A program made the position numbers and the translations under genes. A stretch of DNA of 64,000 nt from the NCBI GenBank assembly GCA_963971425.1, contig OZ020514.1, forward strand, positions 21,921,406 to 21,985,405, in the 5' to 3' direction. The DNA is from Bryoerythrophyllum caledonicum (taxonomy: Eukaryota; Streptophyta; Bryopsida; Pottiales; Pottiaceae). Shown piece by piece: positions 22,191 through 31,613 of the stretch. The notes beneath the pieces were generated by a model, which was given only the letters and a program-made list of their open reading frames with translations, did not search any database and was not told the DNA's origin. Numbering within the stretch: the stretch's first letter is position 1; every line of letters starts with the position of its first letter.

Positions 22191-22374
22191 AGATCCCACC
22201 ACATTGTTTGATGCCTTTTAAACTTCATCCCTAAGTGAATGTTGCAGTTACCCCTAATCTGTAGGCTCAATCCTATATTTATTGAAACTATTCCTGATGC
22301 CAATGGTAAGACCGTATGATTTCATGATCTTGCATCCTACATCAAGAATTGATCCTAAGTCCAAAATTCGTCTT

Positions 22375-22402
22375 AAAGTCCACATTTACTTAAATGTCAC
22401 AT
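22375..22402 (-). repeat. Right terminal inverted repeat
   Basis: Inverted partner of 13260-13287, followed directly by CAAC (22403-22406). Confidence 0.85.
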
Positions 22403-22769
22403 CAACCTATTCCACAACACCAGAAGCAGCAAGTACAGGAGTACTAGTCCCCTGATCAGCTGATTTAAAGAAAGACCATTTACAGGACATTGGATCCTAG
22501 GTCGGCTATCAGCCGACGGACCGACTTGAAATATTAGACAAGGTTAGGGAATAATTCATAAAATCAAACATAAAATTAGCAATGTACCTGAGCACAAGAT
22601 CAAGAAGGGTTTATAAATATTTCTGAAATTTAGTTGCACGCTAGGTCACTAAATTCTGAAGCTATTGTAAGCTAACTAACAAACCAACCTCCGCATGGAT
22701 TGCGTGCGCGATCCACGTGAAGAGACAGGGCTCGTTAGGGAGATCTTTGCCATCGAGGGTCATTGGTGT
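22403..22769 (-). pseudogene. 5' portion of FCPa-L, separated by the nested element
   Basis: Plus-strand 22407-22520 matches the reverse complement of 31614-31724, including GACATTGGATCC and a tag 1 at 22500-22518. Sequence 22620-22766 matches the exon at 31367-31500 (PMTLDG, then an indel relative to array R). The exon is cut at 22769 by the LTR-like element, so the N-terminal part equivalent to 28342-31366 is missing. Confidence 0.75.
22500..22518. repeat. Tag-1 palindrome
   Basis: GTCGGCTATCAGCCGAC lies in the FCPa-L intron. The array R equivalent is at 31614-31632. It is the first tag 1 outside the right end of the nested element. Confidence 0.9.
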
Positions 22770-24559
22770 TGTAGAGCCAAAATCCTTAAAATAGCTTTTT
22801 TCAAAAAATTAAGTGTAAAAAGGGTTGTAGACATATGGAGAATCAAATAATTAATGATTAAGTTTACACTAAATATTTAATTAATCAAGAAGTACCTATT
22901 CATATCCAAGATATAAGGATTAATGGGAAAAGGGTTGAACTCGCACCCTTTGGGAAGGGTGTTCCTTTTCATGTATAGATATGAATAGATGTGAGGATTT
23001 AGTGGAAATAATCTTAATGGTTAATTATAGGAAAAACCGTTTTTCGAAGAGGTGTGCCTTTTGGATTTGAGTAGAATGACTAGCTTGAATTTTTAGCATT
23101 CTTTGCCATTACCATAGACATTCATTGGAGGAAGATTGGAGTGAGCCCTAGCTTAGGTGAAAAAGCTAGTAATTGAAGAAATCTCTTATGTTGTAAGAGT
23201 ATTATGTTATGTGTGAAATTATTAATATATAATTATTATTGAATTTGCATATGTAAAGTCTTATGTGATTTAAATAATATGTATAATTGCAATAATATTA
23301 GTTCTTCATAGAATAAATTTGACATTGTGTTTTGTAAATGCAATTATATGCATGAGGTATTAATTGTGAATAAATTCCTATGCATAAATGCATTATTTAT
23401 TTAGATCATCATTGTAGAAATTAGGATATCATCCTAATTATTTATGTGACATGAAATTGTGTGTATTAATGAATTAAATTTAATATATTGCATATGAGTG
23501 AAATGTGCATACTTAATAATTAAATCTTCAAGAGATAAAGTTAGGGAAAGATCCTAACTATGTCAAAGTGACATTGTGAATATTAATGTAATAATTCTAA
23601 GTGTATGTAAGGTATTTAGAAATTAATTTGGAGTAAGAAACTTAATGCATTAATGTGAGGAATGCATAAGTAATTGATGTAAGACTTAAGTTTAAGTGTG
23701 GAAACTTAAGTACTAAGACATAAGACGGGAATATTATGCATGTGTAAATAAGAAAACTTAAGTCCACAGTGAACAAGGACTTAAATATAAATGACAGAAC
23801 TTAAATCTGAGTGATAAAACTTAAGTCTAGAGTGAGTAAGAACTTAAGTATAAATGACAGAACTTAAGTCTGAATAATAGGACTTAAGTCTACAGTGAGG
23901 GAAAACTTAAGTCTGAGTGATAGGACTTAAGTCTAAGTTACAGAACTTAAGTCATGTAAGTGAAAGAGTGAAGATACTCTTTTTGCATTTAAGTGTTAAG
24001 GATTAATAGATAGATTAGACTTAAGTCACGACTTAGAGTAGAAATATTTAGAAGCTTAATCTAACTTGTGTGTTGTTCGAGTCTAACACTTGTGATGAGT
24101 ACGTGAGTATGTGAACCGTGGGACGTACGTGAAAAGTGGAGCGAATTGCACAAGGTAAATTTGTGAATTCGAATGGAATTAATTAAGGAATCAACCATGA
24201 GTGCAATGGATAGTATCCAAGAGCCAAAGATGGCAAAAGTATAGGAAACTAACTAACGTGCATATTCATAGTTAAATCAAAAGCAAGGGTCTTTAGAGGA
24301 GCAAGGCTCTATCTAAGCACTTAAATCTTTGGGATTAATACCTTAAGAGTGGAATGTTAAGTGTGATATGTTTTAAGGCTTAATTCCCTAAAAACGAGTG
24401 CGTAAACTTAAGTAATTCAATAGAAAGATAACTTTTGACCTATAATTAAAGACAAACTACTTAACGGTTGACGCTAGACCATCCCGGAAAGAATTTAGAA
24501 TCATGGAGAGACTTGTGTGAGTCTTGGGTGTTTTGCGAATGTGAATTTTATGGTTTACA
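22770..24559. mobile_element. Solo-LTR-like element, 1.79 kb
   Basis: It begins TGTAGAGCC and ends GGTTTACA, the same termini as 38285-39619. Both also share GACGCTAGACCATCC, GGAAAGAATTTAGAATCA and ACTTGTGTGAGTCTTGGGT near the right end. TG..CA ends and lack of coding sequence fit a solo LTR. Flanking 5-mers GGTGT and GGTTC do not match, unlike the perfect ATGTG pair of the related copy. It sits where FCPa-L and DUF7869 copy B both lose their 5' parts, suggesting recombination between LTRs at different loci. Confidence 0.65.
23690..24060. repeat. Minisatellite inside the LTR-like element
   Basis: About ten or more diverged iterations of AACTTAAGTCTGAGTGATAG-type units (ACTTAAGT core). Confidence 0.75.
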
Positions 24560-27500
24560 GGTTCAACCACCAATTGAAGCAACCTTCGCTTCAGGGGTCA
24601 AATGTGATCAATTTCAGTATCCGGATCGACCACAATGGAGGAACAAGTACTGCCATTTACTCGACAATAACTTCGCATTAGTTGGGCGGGCAATGATTCA
24701 AGTTTGCCTTCCGCACGAGGCATGTGATGCGGACATATTGGGTGACACTGACGTTGGCGTTCTCTTTGTTTCTGAGCATGAGGATCTTCACATGACCACG
24801 CTACGTTGGAAGATTTTGCGCACGCGCGTGGAAGGTGGTCCACTGTTGTCTGAGTGCCTTATCTACTGTTCTGAGCACAATCAAGCCTCATGTAAAGATG
24901 ACGGGCTCGAGAGGGTAGCCAAGGATCCATACAGAGGTATGAAACGGAAGCTTAAGTAGAAGAGCGATGTTTCTGTTACCAAGTTTGGGCGCCTCTAGTC
25001 AAAAGTTGCTTGTCAGCTTGTTAGTTCGAAAAAATGTTGTTCGAGACGATGTTGTCAGATATTATTTTGGGCGGACACTTGTAAAATCTGCCAGTAGTTC
25101 TACTCCTCAAGCTTTGAGCAACGGCATGAAACTGCGTTCGCTGTTTAGGGCGAGCTCTACAAAGTTCCGGGCTTCAAGAAACTCTTCATCACTCTACATG
25201 GCGTCGATGTTTGTGAAGTTGTCTGGTTTTGCATTCATGGCGTTTTCAACTACAAGTATAAATCGGATTCATTGAACGGACGCGTAAACGGTTGTCATGG
25301 AAATGCTGGAATTTTGCGCCCCAGGTCTCAGACTGTTCAGGCTCGTGGGACCATTTCCAGAATCATCAACGATAATGCCGACCACATGCCGAATGAGTTT
25401 CGAGTCATCGGCAACAAGAGGGTCGCATCTCTGATGGTTCTACCTACGGCGATGAACTGGAATCATCTCCGTCACATGTCCAACCTGGTAAGGTTTTACA
25501 TTCTTCCTACTTGCACATGTGACTTGCACATGTAACCCATACTGTCGGTTGGCACCAGATGCATGTTTTTTTTTGCATCTCTCTAATTCTGCATTATTAA
25601 TCTTGATCGCTTTCTCTGTCAACTCCAGGTGAACTTTGAATGTTGTGTCAAGCCGATTTCGCAATCTACTGATAGTCGATTGAAAAGGAAGTTTTTTCAG
25701 AATGTTGAGGTAAAGGCTATTGGTAGCAACTTTTCGAGATGTACCGAGTGTAACTATCTGGTTGAGTTTCTTGCCAAATATCCTCGCGGGTCTGGCGAAT
25801 GGCACGCACTCCATGATGATCATGCGATGCATCTCAACTACCAAAGTACTTGCCGTAATGTGTACTTTGGATGGACATCTCAGTCCAATAATTACCCGTC
25901 AGAGTTTCTCTGCATTATTCACCACAAGATGGACACTTTGAAGACGGCCATTCCAAGAATGCAGAGGATTACAAAGGCGACCGCGGGTCTTGCACAAATT
26001 CCTATTTCATGTACTGGCGTGCTTACTCACGGTCATGGCAACGGTGCATATGTGCATTACTCGTCATATTCCGACGTCCTTATAGCCTGGGGACTCCAAT
26101 GTCACAATCTCGTCTATCTGCCATGTTCTTCGGGCTTTAGAACGCTGCCCTATGCAAGAGTCTAAGCAGCTTTTTGCATATCCACCTCAGAATCCATTCT
26201 TTGAAGCTCTTATTTGTGGTAAATTCAAATGTAGTTCATCGATTCCAGAATCTAGGGGCGATCCCCTCCCAATTGCTTCGCTGGCTCAACCGGAAGTTAA
26301 GCTTCCTTGGAAGCTGTATCTCCTACTTGATAACTCTGTAGAGGATAACAAGATCAGGTTCGTCATGGCCTTCTGTTCGCTTCTCACAGCTAGACGAATT
26401 TTTAAGGAAGTGAGTGTGGGATTTCTGATTGTCAGCCACACTCATAAGGACATTGACGTACATTTCAGTTTCCTTTCAAAATTCATCAAACGGGAAAATA
26501 CCTACTGTTTAGTTGACCTCATGAAATCTTTCATGGACTCTCATAAGACAATAGCCTTTATTCCTGAACTTGTTGAAGAGGTTGCTAATTTCAAAAGTTA
26601 CATTGTTGATTACCATCTTGACGGCAAGAATAAGCTCGTTGATCTCGGTGAGATGCACCTTTTTAAATTTTACGTTGAAGAGAAAGGTGAAGACCCGAGA
26701 TGGCCGGTCATGAGATACAAGAGAAGTGCAACAGATTCATCATGGCTCCCTCCGGATGAGGCTCATTTGTTTTTCGTCCATGTTCTGTTTGCTATCATTT
26801 TCTGCCGATTCTCTTGTTACTTACCCGTCGGCTGCCACCCAACGGATTTGACCTTTGCTTCTTTTGTCCTTCTTTCCTTTGTATTCATTGCTTTTTTGTT
26901 TTTGTCTCACTTTTTTGTATTTTGCAATCTGATAAGCCTGTGAAGATGTGAACAACAGATAAATTCGGGAATCCTAACCTTTAATCGGTGATCCGAAACC
27001 AATACCCTTCAAGCCGCTTTGGGATGACGTTCATGTCAACAAATCGAAGCATAACCAGGAGAAGGAGCGGCAAGAAGCGTAACCAGGACAAGGGCCACTA
27101 GAAATAGCAAGAAGCAATCCTTTATCAAGAACGATATTGTAACGTATATTGAGTTCTAGAGGACAGACATGGCTCGAGACAAAACATATGTCGAGGATAT
27201 GGCACCTTTCATTGCATATTGGGAGCGTCTTTTACAGCTTATTTCTGGTCCTCTCCCTCCTAACCCCAACTGCCTATGTGAAGGATTCTGCCCAAAATCG
27301 GACATGATGCGTAATCATGGTCGCGCAACGTCACTGTCCGATGCAATTAATTCCAGCTCGGATGTTATACCTGAAGATGAACCTGACCCTTACCCTTACT
27401 GCAACCCACAGATGAGCCGTCCGAAATTGTCCTTCAATCCGTTTTGTGATGTTCTTCTTGGTGATTTTGTTTTTTGCCGACCTCGCACTGGCCACTACCT

Positions 27501-27782
27501 TCTTGTGTGGATGGGTCGGTACTGGAGTGCGTTAACTACACACCTGGGTATTCCTATAGGAAATTAAAGGTAAAATGGTGGGTTCCACTCACGACTAAGA
27601 AAGATTCTAAGATCATCGGAAAGGAGTGCTGGAATAGGCGGTGGGAACGGGAACAACGCGACCCGGATGTTCAAAATTGCAGTATCGTTCTCTTCACCCA
27701 TTGCTACCCGTCTCATAATAAGCCTGGGCCGCCAAAGATCCATCGTATCCCACCTGGAGCAGCGAGCGCTGCAATGGCTTGA
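24560..27782 (+). pseudogene. DUF7869-type gene, copy B
   Basis: The gene starts abruptly at the LTR edge. Exon 1 (to 25487, donor CTG|GTAAGG) holds HLLDNNFALVGRAMIQ, CCSRRCCQ, HGVDVCEVVWF, HGNAGIL and TVQARGTISRII. Intron 25488-25628 carries a degenerate tag 1. Exon 2 (25629 on) has NVEVKAIGSNFSRC, THGHGNGAYVHYS, then the DUF7869 core with LYLLLDNSVEDNK and SHTHKDIDVHFSFLSK near 26430-26490, and LVDLGEMHLFKFYVEE. The C-terminal part (27169-27782) has PLPPNP, PEDEPDPYPY and KWWVPLTTKK. Stops at 24957, 24996, 25095 and 25146 and frame changes near 26150 and 27520 indicate a pseudogene. At 24996, 25095 and 25146 copy A has CAG where copy B has TAG. Confidence 0.75.
25543..25560. repeat. Degenerate tag 1 in the copy B intron
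   Basis: GTCGGTTGGCACCAGAT, clearly degenerate in the right arm, at the homologous intron position to 747-764 and 16201-16219. Confidence 0.5.
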
Positions 27783-28020
27783 TTGGAGGCAGGTGGCATC
27801 GTTGTTCATGGCAGTGGCGATTGATTGTTTTTCTGGTCGGCTGCTAGCCGACGGATTGATGTTCTCTACAATGTAATTTGTTCACCATTTATTAATTTGA
27901 ATGTTGCGTGGAACAGTAATATCTGCCGTACTTCAGCCATTACTACTTTTTTCATGTAACTCATCTGACGGGATCTCAATCTGAATAATTGGTGTTTTTC
28001 TTGTCGGCTGCCAGCCGACA
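26826..28020. repeat. Tag-1 palindromes at 26826, 27836 and 28002
   Basis: CGTCGGCTGCCACCCAACGG (26826-26845), GTCGGCTGCTAGCCGAC (27837-27853) and GTCGGCTGCCAGCCGAC (28003-28019, perfect). They lie in a presumed intron and the 3' flank of copy B. Confidence 0.85.
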
Positions 28021-28744
28021 GCCTCTGTATTTTGCATATGTAGTTCGAACCAATTTTTGTGGTCAAAGTCTTCGTACGTGTGAAGGAAGGATTGAAATCT
28101 GTGGCACGTGTGTTGCTCGATATCATAATGACGAGTAGATGGCTAGTTGTACATCAGTAATTATTGTTGAAGCGAACTTTGCGGCAAGTGAATTATAAAT
28201 TCACGAATTCACTGTATGTGCAGTATCTCATTGTGTTCACTTGATTTTGTGTATCTTGAATTTTTCTTGCTACAAATTGGAGTGTTTAGTCTGCGCTCGT
28301 TTCCTCCTTTTCTTAGTCTGATTCTGCTTCCAGCCGACGACATGGTTGAGACTCGGAGTATGGCCCTAGTTAGGAGAGCAAGAGAGGAAAGGGAGGAAAG
28401 GGAGGAAAATGAGGTCAGAGTTGCCAGGGAGGCAGAATCTCAGAAAAGTGAAGTGTCTAAAAACTATGTGGAGAGGACTATTTTTGTCGAGTGACGTTCA
28501 TGAGGAGAACTAGAACGAAGAAGATGTATTTGATGAAGAGGAGTTCGACGACGATGGCAGTCTCCACGTCAATGCTCAAGTGGGATGCTCTGATGAGGAA
28601 GACCGCTACTGCAATGGATCGGACGAGGTGGACTCGTGGGCTACCGGACATGTTGACAACGATTCATTTTCAGGCTCTCCAGGTATTTGTTGGACTCCGA
28701 TATGTACGCTCCTGCATGGCTCAAGAACTGGTAGATGTTAAGTA

Positions 28745-30470
28745 TAGCTCAACTTGTTAATAGTCCCTTACAGATGCTTTTCTCTAATGAATTTTCCAGA
28801 CTGCTGCCATCTATGGGGCACCTCCAAATATAACCTTCATTTTTACTCAAATATCGTGCTCTATTCGGATCTCATCCTTGGTATACTTCTTTAAATTCAA
28901 GCGCCGTTTTTACCTTTCTATTTTGATGTTGTGCTTGGTAGAATCCTGTGTCATATGAGGTCAACAATCTTTTGTCCATGTGTTGTCTTCTATCTTCAGT
29001 CCGTGTGTTGTCTTCTACAATATTTTTTTTATCATTGTATTCTCTTGGACATTTTTTGAAGTTCTATACTTATCCGTGCTGCCAATCGGCAGTCATCTTT
29101 TTATGAAACCCACTTCCTTGTCTTTGTTTCATACTTCAGTATTATCACTTGTATTTCTTTACCCACTTTGTCGGACTTTCTTTGATGGATGTTTTATACA
29201 CAATACTCTGTTGACAAGATTTCATTCCTATTCATTGAAGTTCTTTTTGCCGGCTGCCATCCGACAACCTCTTTTTATTTCGAGTTTGGAGATCATTTGT
29301 TTGCCCTACTTACTCGAGCCATACTCTCTAAGTGTTTTCTTATTTTTTCATAAGATCATTCTGCCATCTGCTGCTACTTTTGCGAGTTGCCTACGGAAAG
29401 CCTTCTCTGTTTGAAATCCACTAAACTCTCTATTGTCCATCGGTTGCCGGCCGACATCTGTACTCGAAGGACAGACCACATTCTTCATTTTCATGTTGAC
29501 CACCTCTCATGGCTGCATATTTTTGGTTCAATTTCCAAATAATCACCTTATTTTTTATCCCTTTTTTTGAATAAATTGTTTGATCATTGGAGTTTTTTTA
29601 TCACCTTTTTTTATCATGAGATTTCTTCTATAAATTTATTTGGTGATTTTGATTCCTCCTCATTCTTTGTCGGCTGGCCCGCGACCTTTAATTCTATCTT
29701 CAAGAATCCTTAGGGCATATGGAAATTCTTTAGGGTTCAAGGGGAATATTTAGGGTCTGGGAGAAATTTAGGGTCTACGGAGAATCTGTAGGTTTTTGGA
29801 GAATCTTTAGATTTTGTGGATTAAGAGCCAACGCTTAAATTTAAGGATTCTATTGGTTTTGAAGAGACTTCATAATGATATGAGACAGTTATTATAGTTT
29901 TGTGAGGGGCAATGTTTGGTGGAACGCAATTTCCAATGTATATCCTTAGGATTCAGCCCATATTTTCTTGTTTTATTGTATGATATAGGAAATGAAATCC
30001 GAGTCTAAGTTTTTTTGGGTCCATAATTGATCGATTTGTCTACATTTAGTTAAATATTAGTTTTTGGCTAACGTTGGAATCTTCTTCAGCAAGCCAAGCG
30101 ATGAGCGTGAAAGATTCAGCCAGTTGAAGAAGGTAACGAGATTGTCGAAGCCTCTTAACCCTGTCTATGACGACGCCACTACGCCCTCGACCGAGAGTTA
30201 GTGTAGAGATGTATGCAATCCTTGTATGGGTTTGCTCACCGCAATTTCGGGTCCCACCTTGGCGGTGAAGGAATAAAAATTCACCGTCTTTAATGCCTAG
30301 GGTGGTGGGAATGTCACAACTTTGGCCTTGGTTGGTTTTCTTATCCCTTGTTGTGCTTGTTGTTTGTTTAGTCTTGCTTTTACCGATTCTTGTCATTGCA
30401 ATCCCGTCGGCTGTCAGCTAACAAATTTTTTCAATTGAACTCTTACTGAGCTTATCGTATTTGTGCTTAG
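28745..30470. other. Long intron/spacer of FCPa-R
   Basis: T-rich, with no supported exon. It holds tag-1 copies at 29249-29267, 29439-29457, 29668-29686 and 30405-30423 (last three degenerate), a half-site at 29082-29095, and the telo-box-like array. The frame at 28980-29414 is hydrophobic low-complexity sequence and probably spurious. Confidence 0.5.
29696..29830 (+). promoter_or_regulatory. Degenerate TTTAGGG array upstream of the 30474 exon
   Basis: Iterations such as TTTAGGGTTC, TTTAGGGTCT and TTTAGATTTT with GGAGAAT spacers. It raises the possibility that a transcription start lies here rather than at 28342. Confidence 0.4.
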
Positions 30471-31613
30471 CAGGCAAAAGCAATTGTGACTGAGTTTGTG
30501 GGCAAGGAAAAAGACATTGCTATCGCAAAGGAGTGCGTGAAGAATATGTCCTTCCTTCCGCAACCGCCTAGTGTACCTAATCGAATCACCTGGTCTCACA
30601 AGTCTGATTCTACGGTAGGGGCTTATCAGCTTGGAGGCAATTTATTGTCTGCATTGGAGGGCGTGGCTTTGAGGGCTGATTCGCAAGGAAGCATTCCATC
30701 GAATTTAGATTCTCATGCCTCAACAAGAATTGTTCAACTTGGAGGTGTTGCTCGTTTTGCGGAGGCAATAATGGAGGACTTCGTGGTTAATTCCATCCAA
30801 CCGTCCAGTTCACGACATTCGACGGAAGTTCTTGATTTATCAGACGACCAGTTGTCAGATTGTGATATTGAGTTGAATCCAGACGAGGCCAACGTCGACC
30901 ATCCGTTACCTCGATCGGCGAGGAACTTTAGTTTACGGAGCCGAAATCAAGAACTTCCGTCGAATGTCAATGATGCATCAAGGAGTGGAAGAGGCAATGC
31001 CCGCTAGTTCTGTTGTTGTCAATCCGGTCGAGCAATCACCTGCTGAAACAATCCTCCGGGTTGTCCGCACTTCTCTGGCAGCTCCTAAGCCGAAGACCCT
31101 CCAACCTCCTCATCTCTCGACGGACCTTGCTACTTTTAAACCGCTAGGTCCTGTTTTAGGCGTCGCCCGGCCGTTATCTCAAAAGGAAGTCACGGTGGTT
31201 TCTAATGCAACTGCCGTCTCACATGGAAGCCCTAAATCGAAGAGGTCGAAGATTAACAGCAAAACTTCTAGTGCGAAGCGCACGAAGTCTCCAACGTCAA
31301 AGTCGAAGGGTTTGTTTGCAAAGCTCGGTGGACGAGGCAATTCTTCTTCAAGACCGGGAACGCCAATGACCCTTGATGGCGAAGATCTCTCCAACGAGCC
31401 CCTGTCTCGTCATGAGGATCATGTAGACGTTCCATCCGAAGGTTCGTTTGTTAATTAGCTTACCATAGCTTCAGAATTTAGTGATCTAGCGCGCGACAAA
31501 TTTTCAAAAATATTAATAAACTCTTCTTGATTCTGTGGTCAGGTGCATTGCTTATTTTGGGTTTGATTTTATCAAAAAAATTCTCAGTCCTTGTCTAAAT
31601 TTTTGGGTCGGTC

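Larger units (their letters stand above)
13260..22402. mobile_element. 9.14-kb TIR element carrying DUF7869 and FCP1-like genes
   Basis: Both ends carry a related 28-bp sequence in inverted orientation, 24/28 identical. Left is 13260-13287 (ATGCCACATTTAAATAAATC then TGGACTTT). Right is 22375-22402. CAAC flanks both sides. Removing the interval joins the two halves of FCPa-L exactly as found uninterrupted in array R: sequence before 13259 aligns downstream of 31725, and 22403-22520 aligns with 31614-31724. The cargo is a leftward DUF7869 gene (14438-17674) and a rightward FCP1-like gene (19290-21781), with tag-2 palindromes in the promoter, introns and subterminal repeats. No known transposase family was recognised, so the DUF7869 protein is the candidate transposase. 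Stops and a frameshift make this copy non-autonomous today. Confidence 0.85.

Noticed and set aside
24957-25148. Frequent in-frame TAG at Gln positions suggested a reassigned code (TAG = Gln, as in some ulvophyte algae)
   Set aside because: TAG also replaces Trp codons, TGA and TAA stops occur too, and the 1460-codon copia frame uses ordinary codons with no internal TAG. Mutational decay fits better.
28980-29414. 144-codon hydrophobic frame as a membrane protein
   Set aside because: T-rich intron-like sequence with tag-1 copies gives Leu/Phe-rich translation by composition; no homologous frame in array L could be found.
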